The notes under the pieces: generated by a model
Databases searched by the model: none
The model's input: the letters and a program-made list of their open reading frames with translations, nothing else
Told to the model about the DNA's origin: nothing
Made by a program: the position numbers and the translations under genes
Origin: CALLPQ01 sp038531745
GTDB lineage: Bacteria; Pseudomonadota; Alphaproteobacteria; Caulobacterales; Parvularculaceae
Length of the DNA: 64,000 nt
Reading direction: 5' to 3'
Assembly (NCBI GenBank): GCA_038531745.1
Contig: JBCBBJ010000009.1
Coordinates: forward strand, 75,218 to 139,217
Shown: positions 19,195-27,500 of the stretch, piece by piece
How the letters are laid out: the number at the start of each line of letters is the position of its first letter
Numbering within the stretch: position 1 is the stretch's first letter

Positions 19195-20112
19195 ATGATA
19201 CCGGCAGGGACACAGGTAGGGACACTGGCAGGCATTGACCAACCGGCATTAAGTCAGATCGGTAAGCAATGCCTTGCCGTGTTGAACGCCGGTGAACCGT
19301 CGGCAAAGCTCGCGGCGGTGGGCCAATGCGCCAGTCGCTGGCTTTCAGCTCAGGCCTTCACCTTTAACGACACCGATTCTGGCGCCTTTGCCGATTGGCC
19401 GGTTGCCTCCCACCTTCCCGATATCCCCCAAAGGCCATCGCGCTTACGTCTTGTGCGGCCTGCTGATGTGCCCCGTCGGCGTTTGGGGTCTGAGGCGGGG
19501 CGGGCCAGCCTGTTGCACGCGATTGCGCATATTGAATTCAACGCCATCGATCTTGCCTTTGATATGGCGGCACGGTTTACGCCCTCTGTGGCGGCCATGG
19601 GCCTGAATTGGGAAGCCTTCCTGACCGAATGGCTAACCGTTGGGCGCGAAGAAGCCCTTCATTTTTCCTTAATCAATGACCGGCTTACCGCGTTCGGATT
19701 GGCCTATGGTGATCTGCCCGCCCATGCCGGGTTGTGGGATGCGGCGCGGCAAACTGCCGATAGTGTGCTGGCGCGTCTTGCCATTGCGCCCATGGTGCTG
19801 GAGGCGCGGGGTCTCGATGTGACCCCAACAATGATCGAAAAGCTGCGCACGCACGGGGACCATGACAGCGCCCTGATCCTGCAACGCATCTATGACGACG
19901 AGATCGGTCACGTGGCTATTGGCACCAGCTGGTTTGAGGGCGTGTGCGCAAAGGAAGGCAAGCAACCGCTGGAGACTTTTCACCAATTGGTGGCTGAGCG
20001 TTTTAGCGGTCAGATCAAACCACCCTTTAACGTGGCGGGCCGCGCCGAAGCCGGTTTGGATTTTGCATTTTACGGAAGGTTGGCTCGTCAGGAGACGGAA
20101 TGTCGTAAATGA
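19195..20112 (+). CDS. DUF455 ferritin-like domain protein
   Basis: 305 residues; ATG preceded by AAGGAGAATTGA. Four-helix ferritin-like features are visible: LLHAIAHIEFNAIDLAFD (Glu and His ligands), a second ligand helix with GREEALHFSLI, and YDDEIGHVAIGTSWF. These carboxylate/histidine sets fit a di-iron or other di-metal site. The molecular role of DUF455 proteins is not established. The adjacent peroxiredoxin suggests a link to oxidative stress or metal handling, which is inference from context. Confidence 0.88.
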   Translation: MIPAGTQVGTLAGIDQPALSQIGKQCLAVLNAGEPSAKLAAVGQCASRWLSAQAFTFNDTDSGAFADWPVASHLPDIPQRPSRLRLVRPADVPRRRLGSEAGRASLLHAIAHIEFNAIDLAFDMAARFTPSVAAMGLNWEAFLTEWLTVGREEALHFSLINDRLTAFGLAYGDLPAHAGLWDAARQTADSVLARLAIAPMVLEARGLDVTPTMIEKLRTHGDHDSALILQRIYDDEIGHVAIGTSWFEGVCAKEGKQPLETFHQLVAERFSGQIKPPFNVAGRAEAGLDFAFYGRLARQETECRK

Positions 20113-20361
20113 TCGAAAGAAATTAACCTTTATTGCGAAGCCGCGGGGGCGCTATCGCGCCTGTCAACCGGCCCCAGCGCAAAAAAATAAGGTTATCCTG
20201 TAACAATGTGGTTGCGAAATGTTCACATATGCGGTGCTATGGACGTGCGGGGTTCATCTGAATCGGGCCTGTGGGAGGGCTGAAACGGTTCAACGCCAAC
20301 GATCCTTTGGGCGATATGGCTCGTATGTTGGTAGTGTAGGGTTAAGGGGCTCAGTCGGCGC

Positions 20362-21678
20362 ATGAACCGGAAGTCGGGTCAATTTAAACGCTCGTTCGGT
20401 CGCTTTTTCAAAGAGCGGCAGATTTATCATCGAAGCGACGGCGTTGTTCACTTTATTTCTATGTCATCCAAGACGCAGATTGCCTTGGCCATGGTGGCCA
20501 CGGCAGCGCTGAGTTGGATCGCCTATGCGACAGTAAATGTTGTTTTCAAAGAGCAAATCATTGTCGCAAAGGAGCAGGAATTTCGCCTGATGGCGAATAA
20601 CCACTCGCGCATAATGCTCAAGCAAGTGCGCGCCTATGACGAATTGAACATCCAGAACGCGCAGCTGCAAAAGAATATGCTGGCAGCAATGGATGAGCTT
20701 GCCGGGCGCCATCAGATGCTCCGCGCGGCGGTCTCACGAAAATCCGACGTTGATGACAGCCTTGTTACGCTGTCCGAGCGTCTTGCCGAAGCGGGCAATC
20801 CAAATGGCGCGAAACCCAAAAACGCCAATCGGGTTATGGTTGACGTAAAGCCTGGCGAGCCCACACCGCGCCAGTCGCGCACCCGAAAGCTTCAATTCAA
20901 GGCGAGCCAGGAAGCCAGCAATACACAAATCGACGTGAATCCGACCGCCGGCAATGAAGGCGCCGTCGAAGATTTGGAAAAAGCAGCCACCAGCCTCTAC
21001 ACCGAACAGCTTTTACTACTTGCAGAGCTGGAAGAAAGCGCATCACGCGAGGCGCAAGAATTACGGTTTGTGCTCGACGCCACAGGCGTGAAGGCCACGA
21101 AATTCCTCACAGCCCCGAAAATTGCCAATACCGCTTTCGCCCAAGGTGGGCCCTTTATTGATATTGCCAATCTTGACACTGCCTCCCCCGTCTTCATTCA
21201 ACGGGTCAACCGCACCATCAGCGTTTTGAACGAGCTCGAAGACCTGAAGGCTGCCGTTGAGCGGATCCCCCTTTCCTCACCCAGCGTGAGCGCGCGGCGG
21301 GTGACCAGCCCCTTCGGCTTTCGGCGTGACCCGTTCCACGGCAAGCTTTCGCCCCACAATGGGCTCGATTTTCAAGCCGCTTATGGATCGCCGGTGACGG
21401 CCACCGCCCGCGGCGTTGTTCGTTTTGCGGGCTGGCGCCCTGGCTATGGCAAGACCGTTGAGGTTGACCATGGCAACGGGTTTATGACGCGTTTTGCCCA
21501 CATGCGAAAAATTTCCGTCAAAAAAGGACAAAAAGTCCAACTTCATGGTAAGGTGGGAGAATTGGGGTCGAGTGGGCGTTCGACAGGGCCGCACATTCAC
21601 TACGAAATCCATTATAATGGTAAGCCGCAAAACCCTGCGCGGTTTATCGAGGCAGGGCGGTATGTTTTCGAAAGCTAA
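20362..21678 (+). CDS. M23 family metallopeptidase, DUF5930-like N-terminus
   Basis: 438 residues. The N-terminus RFFKERQIYHRSDG followed by a membrane segment (about 38-58) is typical of alphaproteobacterial DUF5930-M23 proteins. A coiled-coil stalk (about 70-230) leads to the LytM domain at about 315-430: SPFGFRRDPFHGKLSPHNGLDFQ carries the first zinc ligands (His and Asp) and GPHIHYEIHYNGKPQNP the HxH motif, so catalytic residues are present. It probably cleaves peptidoglycan cross-links in the periplasm. The 3' end overlaps the bactofilin gene by 17 bp, an arrangement that ties local wall hydrolysis to a bactofilin scaffold. Confidence 0.93.
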   Translation: MNRKSGQFKRSFGRFFKERQIYHRSDGVVHFISMSSKTQIALAMVATAALSWIAYATVNVVFKEQIIVAKEQEFRLMANNHSRIMLKQVRAYDELNIQNAQLQKNMLAAMDELAGRHQMLRAAVSRKSDVDDSLVTLSERLAEAGNPNGAKPKNANRVMVDVKPGEPTPRQSRTRKLQFKASQEASNTQIDVNPTAGNEGAVEDLEKAATSLYTEQLLLLAELEESASREAQELRFVLDATGVKATKFLTAPKIANTAFAQGGPFIDIANLDTASPVFIQRVNRTISVLNELEDLKAAVERIPLSSPSVSARRVTSPFGFRRDPFHGKLSPHNGLDFQAAYGSPVTATARGVVRFAGWRPGYGKTVEVDHGNGFMTRFAHMRKISVKKGQKVQLHGKVGELGSSGRSTGPHIHYEIHYNGKPQNPARFIEAGRYVFES

Positions 21679-22438
21679 GTCTAAAAAAGCATCTTCAGGC
21701 GCGGCTGGCGCAGCGCCGGTGACCGAAGATACTGTTTCAAAACAAGCCAGCCCATCACAAAGCGCGAACGCGAAGTCTTCTTCCAAAAGGTCCAGTAGTA
21801 TGAAGTCTCCCGGCGTCCCCTCCCTCATTTCCACCGATGTGGTGCTCGAAGGCAATCTCGTTTCCACCGGTGAAGTTCAATTTGACGGCAATATCACCGG
21901 CAATATTCGCGCAGCTTCTTTGATCATTGGCGAAAAAGCCACCGTAAAGGGCGAAGTTGCATGCGAGGCCGTCACCGTGCGTGGCCGCGTGGTAGGCATG
22001 GTTCGGGCCCGTAATGTGGCGCTCGCCTCAACTGCCCATATCGAAGGCGATATCATGCATTCGTCCTTGTCGGTGGAACCTGGCGCCCATTTCGACGGCA
22101 ATTGCCGCCACTCCGATGATCCGTTGTCTGATGATGCGGCGCGGGCCTTCGACCGCCCTGCCGGCACCAACCCGTCTGCACCCCGCCCCGCCCCCTCAGC
22201 ACCGAGCGGGTCAACGGCGGAAACGACAACCATGGCGCCCGCTCCTGTTGCGCACGCCCAACCACAAACCGCCGTTCCCTCTCTCGATGAGGCGCTTGTG
22301 CGTCCCACGGCGCGGGCAACTGGTCTTGGTGATCATAATGGGCCGGGCTTTCCGCCACGCGCGGCGTCGAACGGTGACGCCGCCGGTCAGGGTGGTGCGT
22401 CTTCTTTTATGGTTAAGAACCGCTCACCGCTGCGCTAA
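21662..22438 (+). CDS. Bactofilin (polymer-forming cytoskeletal protein)
   Basis: 258 residues from an ATG at 21662 that lies inside the end of the M23 gene. A lysine/serine-rich N-terminal tail precedes the bactofilin beta-helix (about residues 55-160), seen as TDVVLEGNLVSTGEVQFDGNI, repeated hydrophobic-x-hydrophobic rungs and THIEGDIMHSSLSVEPGAHFDG. A long Pro/Ala-rich disordered tail follows. Bactofilins form nucleotide-free polymers at the inner membrane and recruit wall enzymes. A second in-frame ATG near 21800 would remove the basic tail. Confidence 0.93.
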   Translation: MFSKAKSKKASSGAAGAAPVTEDTVSKQASPSQSANAKSSSKRSSSMKSPGVPSLISTDVVLEGNLVSTGEVQFDGNITGNIRAASLIIGEKATVKGEVACEAVTVRGRVVGMVRARNVALASTAHIEGDIMHSSLSVEPGAHFDGNCRHSDDPLSDDAARAFDRPAGTNPSAPRPAPSAPSGSTAETTTMAPAPVAHAQPQTAVPSLDEALVRPTARATGLGDHNGPGFPPRAASNGDAAGQGGASSFMVKNRSPLR

Positions 22439-22562
22439 GGCTCGCGCAGCAGATTTGGGGCTGGCACGCACAAGCGACCTAAGATCACGTGTGCCAACGT
22501 CAGCATTTTCAAAATTAATCGATCGTTTTCGGGCGCGCAAATTGTGTGCCTGATTGATTTAT

Positions 22563-22577
22563 GGCCCGCATCGGGCC
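22563..22577. promoter_or_regulatory. GC-rich palindrome upstream of pyruvate kinase
   Basis: GGCCCG-CAT-CGGGCC forms a perfect six-base-pair hairpin 36 bp before the pyk ATG, in the 175-bp gap after the bactofilin gene. There is no T-tract, so it is not a standard terminator; it could be a protein site, an mRNA leader hairpin or chance in GC-rich DNA. Confidence 0.3.
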
Positions 22578-22613
22578 AGCCTCTTGGCACTATTTTAGCC
22601 AGAGAGATCGCCC

Positions 22614-24035
22614 ATGCGTAATCGGTTTTGTAAAATCGTTGCTACCGTTGGCCCTGCCAGCTGGTCCCCGGCCATGCTGGCCCTGCTTAACAAGGCAGGC
22701 GTCGATATTTTTCGCCTGAATATGAGCCATGGTGATCATGCAAAAACAAAGGCGGTGGCCGACGCGCTACGGATCCTGGAAAAGGAAACCGGCACCCCAA
22801 TCGGCGTTTTTGCCGACCTACAAGGGCCGAAGATCCGTACCGGGACGTTGAAAGATGACGGGATCAAACTTGGCTATGGCGACGAGTACCGGCTGATCAA
22901 CGCGGCCGCAACCGACGCCGCAGACGTTATCACGATCCCCCATCAAGAGCTGCTGGATGTGCTGGAGCCTGGCGATATTCTAAAACTAGACGACGGCAAA
23001 TTGCAGATCACGATTGTCCGCCGCGATGGTGACGCCATCATCGCCCGCGCCGATACGCCGGGGCTCCTCACCAATAAAAAAGGGATCAATGTTCCAGGTC
23101 GCCAATTGCCCATCTCTGCTCTAACCGAGAAAGACCGAGCTGACCTGGAGCATGCTAAGGCAATCGGTATTGACTTTATTGCCCTTTCTTTTGTTCAGCG
23201 TCCGGAAGATGTTGATGAGGCGCGCGCTCTTATTGGTGCCGACATCGGGATCATTTCAAAAATCGAAAAACCCTCTGCTGTTGATCATATCGATGCGATC
23301 ATTGAGCGGTCAGACGCGATCATGGTGGCGCGGGGCGATCTTGGCGTCGAGTGCGCTGCCGAAGATGTGCCGCTTATCCAGCGTCAGATCATCCGCAAAT
23401 GTCGCGCGGCAGGCAAACCGGTGATTGTTGCGACGCACATGCTGGAATCCATGGTTGATTCCATCGCACCAACCCGCGCCGAAGCCTCCGATGTTTCCAA
23501 TGCTGTTTATCAGGGTGCTGATGCGGTAATGCTGTCCGCGGAAACGGCGGTTGGCCGTCACCCGGCCTCCGCCGTGGCCATCATGGATAGGATCATTGCG
23601 GCCACCGAAAAAGACCCGGATAGCCATTCATATACCCTCGTCGATATTGAACGGCGAGACCATACAACCGCGGATGCAATAACGCTCAGTGCCCGGTCAA
23701 TCGCTGAGACCATCGATTGCCAGCTTGCTGTTGCCTATACAAAAACCGGTTCTACTGCGCGGCGACTGTCACGCGATCGCCCGCGATGCACCATTATCGC
23801 TGCGACGCCAGATACCCATGTGGCCCGTCAGCTTTGCTTGTTCTGGGGCCTTGCCCCTTTCGTCACTGATGATATCGAAGATTTCAGCGAGATGATCCAC
23901 AAGGCCGATAGCCTCGCGGTGAGTGTGGGCGGTAGTGTTGGTGACCGGATGATTGTTGTGGCGGGATATCCCTTTGGCCGCAAAGGCAAGACCAATACAC
24001 TCAAAATTGCGCGTATTGGCTCTGTTGTAGAATAG
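22614..24035 (+). CDS. pyk: Pyruvate kinase
   Basis: 473 residues. It begins NRFCKIVATVGPAS, followed by FRLNMSHGDH and the substrate-binding GVFADLQGPKIR. The catalytic signature is IISKIEKPSAVDHIDAI and the metal/phosphoenolpyruvate loop is MVARGDLGVE. The C-terminal regulatory-type domain is intact (AYTKTGSTARRLSRDRP). It converts phosphoenolpyruvate and ADP to pyruvate and ATP, the last step of glycolysis. It is monocistronic by position; ung faces it 21 bp downstream. Confidence 0.97.
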   Translation: MRNRFCKIVATVGPASWSPAMLALLNKAGVDIFRLNMSHGDHAKTKAVADALRILEKETGTPIGVFADLQGPKIRTGTLKDDGIKLGYGDEYRLINAAATDAADVITIPHQELLDVLEPGDILKLDDGKLQITIVRRDGDAIIARADTPGLLTNKKGINVPGRQLPISALTEKDRADLEHAKAIGIDFIALSFVQRPEDVDEARALIGADIGIISKIEKPSAVDHIDAIIERSDAIMVARGDLGVECAAEDVPLIQRQIIRKCRAAGKPVIVATHMLESMVDSIAPTRAEASDVSNAVYQGADAVMLSAETAVGRHPASAVAIMDRIIAATEKDPDSHSYTLVDIERRDHTTADAITLSARSIAETIDCQLAVAYTKTGSTARRLSRDRPRCTIIAATPDTHVARQLCLFWGLAPFVTDDIEDFSEMIHKADSLAVSVGGSVGDRMIVVAGYPFGRKGKTNTLKIARIGSVVE

Positions 24036-24056
24036 TCATTTCACGAACCACCCCTG

Positions 24057-24767
24057 TTACCAACGAATTTTTGGATAGCCTTTTGCTCCCAGCCAATCAT
24101 TGGTTCTGGTGAAATGACCACAACCTAAAAACCCTCTGTGTGCCGACAGCGGGGATGGGTGCGGGGCGGTTAAGACAAGATGCTTGCTATCGTCAATTAA
24201 CCCGATCTTGCCTTGCGCGTGTTTACCCCACAACAAAAAAACCGTTGCCTCCGACACTGCGCTGATATGGGCAACAACATTATCGGTAAACCCGTGCCAG
24301 CCCCATTTTGCGTGGGCACCGGCTTTGCCCGCCTCGACGGTTAGCGCCGCATTCAGCAAAAAGACGCCTTGTGCGCTCCAGTGGCTGAGGTCGCCATCGG
24401 TGGTTGCGCTTAAATCTCCGCCAGGGGCCTCCTTCAAGATATTCCGGAGCGATGGCGGCAATCGCACGCCAGTGGGCACCGAAAAAGACAATCCCATAGC
24501 CTGTCCCGGACCATGATAGGGGTCCTGCCCCAAAATAACGACACGAATATCCGCCGGTCCGGAGGCGTGGAAGACCCGAAAAATATCCTCTTTAGACGGA
24601 TAGATGACCATACCATCATGAGCGGCTTCGCGCAGCCGGGCGGTGAGTAACTGACCCTTCGGCGTGCTCATTTGCTGATCGATAAAGAGCCGCCAAGATG
24701 GGTGGATGGCCGCAAGATCAGGGGCAAATCCATTACCGGCGAACGCTGTCGCTTCTGTCGGGGTCAT
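24057..24767 (-). CDS. ung: Uracil-DNA glycosylase, family 1
   Basis: About 236 residues. Motif A is ILGQDPYHGPGQAMGLSFSV with the catalytic Asp; the uracil-recognition segment LLNAALTVEAGKAGAHAKWGW follows; motif B is HPSPLSAHRGFLGCGHF with the catalytic His. It removes uracil from DNA. I take the ATG at 24767, because the upstream small ORF ends on it in an ATGA overlap; a GTG two codons earlier is possible. It converges on pyk. Confidence 0.96.
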   Translation of the reverse strand: MTPTEATAFAGNGFAPDLAAIHPSWRLFIDQQMSTPKGQLLTARLREAAHDGMVIYPSKEDIFRVFHASGPADIRVVILGQDPYHGPGQAMGLSFSVPTGVRLPPSLRNILKEAPGGDLSATTDGDLSHWSAQGVFLLNAALTVEAGKAGAHAKWGWHGFTDNVVAHISAVSEATVFLLWGKHAQGKIGLIDDSKHLVLTAPHPSPLSAHRGFLGCGHFTRTNDWLGAKGYPKIRW

Positions 24768-24868
24768 ACACACCGATCAAGCGCGCCGAGAAATTCTGCA
24801 CTCGCCTTGTGTTCAAGGGGCAGACGAGACCAGGTGATCTTGATTTTTGCCAGATGAAAGGAAGCCAT
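24764..24868 (-). CDS. Possible 34-residue small protein translationally coupled to ung
   Basis: An ATG at 24868 preceded by GGAG at six bases opens a 34-codon frame whose TGA overlaps the ung start (ATGA). The product is basic, with MASFHLAKIKITWSR at its start and LGALDRCV at its end; no membrane segment. The Shine-Dalgarno and overlap suggest real translation, either as a small protein or as a leader that controls ung. It resembles nothing I know, and a 105-bp frame can arise by chance in GC-rich DNA. Confidence 0.35.
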   Translation of the reverse strand: MASFHLAKIKITWSRLPLEHKASAEFLGALDRCV

Positions 24869-24966
24869 ACTGTTCTCCAACGCGAAACGCATAAAAAAGT
24901 AACCCGTTTCGCGTCCAGTCGCCACACTTGATCGCGCGGCCCTACCCAATATCGCCACGATCCCTT

Positions 24967-27327
24967 TTACTTCGAACCATCGGTGTTCTGCGCGCCTACG
25001 CCGCCCCAGGGTCGACCAGCGCGCGACCGGTTTGTGGTGCGAATATCAAGATCACCATCATGGCCGATCCAGATGGCATGGGCACCCGCATTCCAGCTAT
25101 CGCGCCGGTCAATTAACCGCGCGTCGCAATTTGCCCGTAATCGGCGGTTTACCGGAAAATGCGCAACAACAAGATCAGCCTGCGCACAATCATCGGCCAG
25201 CGACAATGGTGTACGTGTTACGGCCAAACGCAAATTAGTACGCACGGTCGCGACGCAACCATAATTATCGCAGGCCGCAAGACGTGCCATACGCACCGCC
25301 TGCTGACGGTCAGGGTCAAGACCAACCTGCTCGAGCCAGTTGGAGACCGCAAATCGACTACGCCGCCGATCAAAGACCGCAACCGTGCGGGCCGGGTCGC
25401 CGGTGATGACCGCACTGTTCAAACCATCATCGGCAATGACGATATCCGGGGGCCGGGTAACAAGCGCTAACCCCGCCATGATGGGGATCGCCATCAAACC
25501 AGCAAACCGCCACGGCGCACGCAACAGTAAGAGAACGCAGCCCCCGATGGCCGTGGCCACAAGCCACCAGCCCGGCTGCGCGGGGATCATGGAAACCGCC
25601 CCTGGCCAGTGGGAGACCGATTGCCCTACAAAGATGATGATCCTGATTCCCTGTGCCGCCAAGCGCCAAAAAAAACCATCAAGCCCCAAAGGCATTAATG
25701 CAATGGCGATAAGAATTGCGGGCATGATCCACAATCCCATGATCGGCATGGAAACAAGGTTAGCGGGCAAGCTGTAAAGAGCGGTGCGCTGAAAATGAAA
25801 AAGCGCAAAGGGCATTGTTGCCGTGGCGGCAATGGTATCGGTGACCCCAACCCCAAGAGCATAGGCCCAAAGCCGTCCGAGTGGAGACTTTTTTCCGTCA
25901 GACGGCAGTTTCGGCGCGGCGGCGGCCGTCGCACTATGCGGCGCGGGCTTATCCTGAACGCGGTCAGTCCCGTCGCGTTGCCGACGGTGGGCCAAATACC
26001 CCTCATAAACAGCAACCAGCGCCGTCACCGCGGCAAAAGACATTTGAAAGCCCGGATGCAACAAGGCCTCGGGCGTCGTGGCGAGAATGACCATCGCTGC
26101 AATCATCACATTGCGTAGCGACAGGGCTTTGCGGTCAAGCAGCACCGCCAAAAATATAATGAACGTCATGATGAAGGCACGGCGCGCCGACACCGCGCCA
26201 CCGGAAATTACCAGATAGGAGAGCCCGCTGAACAGCGCACCAACGGAAGCGATCTTCTTGGTTGGCCAGCGGAGGGCAAGACGCGGGACGCACGCCAACC
26301 CAAAGCGCAACCCAAAGAAGACAAGACCCGTGGCAAGACCCATGTGCAAACCTGAAATTGCCAATAGGTGTGCAAGACCGGAATCGCGCAGCGCTTGCTG
26401 GGCGTCTGCGGCGATAGCCTCGCGCTTGCCGGTGACAATAGCCGCGATAACATCACCGCCCGTACCGGGCGCTTGCGCACGAATATGGCGAAAAAAGCGC
26501 ATACGGAGGATTTCGATCTGCGCGGATAGAGGTTGGCGCTCACCCGCCTGACCGGTCTCTATGGCGCGAGGTTGTCGCACAAGAAATCCAACACCGCCAA
26601 TTTTTTGAAAATAAAGATACCGGCCAAAGTCAAAACCACCAGGCAATACGGGCGATGGCGGCGGTGAGAGGCTGCCCCGCAACGAAAGCACCGTCCCCGG
26701 AAGGATTGGTGACATCTGCCCGCGCCACGTTACCCGAATACGCGCCGGTAGCTGATTGCTTTGTAATCCTTCAATTGAGGTGGGTTCAACGGTGAGGCGC
26801 CAGCCGCTCTCGCGGCTTTCCAGTTGAACGAGCCGCCCCGTGATATCCGCAAAGGCAAGCTCTTGCATCAATACCGGTGCACCGACTTGGTGGGTACGGA
26901 TGGATGCGCACGTAAACCCTGCGATCAAGAGACATAAGCCAAGGGCAACCCGGATCAGCCAGGGGTGCACCCTGCGCCAGCGGAGCCAAAGGCTTACCAC
27001 CCCAACCGCCCCCAACGCCCAGAGCGCCAGCCCGAGCGATGGCTCCCCCGGAAGCAAAAAATAGAGGCCGATACCGATGCCTAGCCAGACCGGCGTAAAA
27101 AGCACAAGTCGCGGTTCATCCATGGCCCACCAGCGTCTTAGCGTTGGCCAATCTTTGGCAGGCTCGCGCCGCACCGCCATGCCCGATTCGGCAAGGGTAC
27201 GGGTGGTTTTACCTGCAAGCGCTTGACCAATTGCGAAGATCTTGGCGAACACGGCCAAGGGGTCCTGCCGTGGCGGCGGTGTGTCGTTGGCGTCCGGTGC
27301 GCCATGGTCATTGAGCGTTTGCGACAT
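24967..27327 (-). CDS. comEC: ComEC/Rec2 family DNA-uptake channel protein
   Basis: About 786 residues from the ATG at 27327 (longer in-frame starts exist up to 27609 but would run over gltX). After a soluble start and two to three membrane helices comes the extracellular DUF4131-type segment, then the Competence domain with LLAISGLHMGLATGLVFFGLR, the family's hallmark, and many membrane helices. The C-terminal beta-lactamase-like domain is short and lacks an obvious HxHxDH set. ComEC passes single-stranded DNA across the inner membrane in transformation. It is divergent from gltX, a common alphaproteobacterial order. Confidence 0.88.
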   Translation of the reverse strand: MSQTLNDHGAPDANDTPPPRQDPLAVFAKIFAIGQALAGKTTRTLAESGMAVRREPAKDWPTLRRWWAMDEPRLVLFTPVWLGIGIGLYFLLPGEPSLGLALWALGAVGVVSLWLRWRRVHPWLIRVALGLCLLIAGFTCASIRTHQVGAPVLMQELAFADITGRLVQLESRESGWRLTVEPTSIEGLQSNQLPARIRVTWRGQMSPILPGTVLSLRGSLSPPPSPVLPGGFDFGRYLYFQKIGGVGFLVRQPRAIETGQAGERQPLSAQIEILRMRFFRHIRAQAPGTGGDVIAAIVTGKREAIAADAQQALRDSGLAHLLAISGLHMGLATGLVFFGLRFGLACVPRLALRWPTKKIASVGALFSGLSYLVISGGAVSARRAFIMTFIIFLAVLLDRKALSLRNVMIAAMVILATTPEALLHPGFQMSFAAVTALVAVYEGYLAHRRQRDGTDRVQDKPAPHSATAAAAPKLPSDGKKSPLGRLWAYALGVGVTDTIAATATMPFALFHFQRTALYSLPANLVSMPIMGLWIMPAILIAIALMPLGLDGFFWRLAAQGIRIIIFVGQSVSHWPGAVSMIPAQPGWWLVATAIGGCVLLLLRAPWRFAGLMAIPIMAGLALVTRPPDIVIADDGLNSAVITGDPARTVAVFDRRRSRFAVSNWLEQVGLDPDRQQAVRMARLAACDNYGCVATVRTNLRLAVTRTPLSLADDCAQADLVVAHFPVNRRLRANCDARLIDRRDSWNAGAHAIWIGHDGDLDIRTTNRSRAGRPWGGVGAQNTDGSK

Positions 27328-27500
27328 TTGAGGGGCGGGGCAAGGCGACCATAAAGGCCAATGGAGTTTGCAAAGGAATGTGCTAAACGCCACGCGCACG
27401 ACCATTCTATGGGAGCCGAAGCGCCGCGCGAATGCAAGCGGCAACCCAAGCCAACCCGTTGGCCACGCCTCTGGCCTAAACGCATCAGGACTTTTTAACC

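Noticed and set aside
20113..20361. 249-bp gap before the M23 gene examined for an RNA gene
   Set aside because: No tRNA-like arms, terminator or conserved motif recognised; probably promoter and leader.
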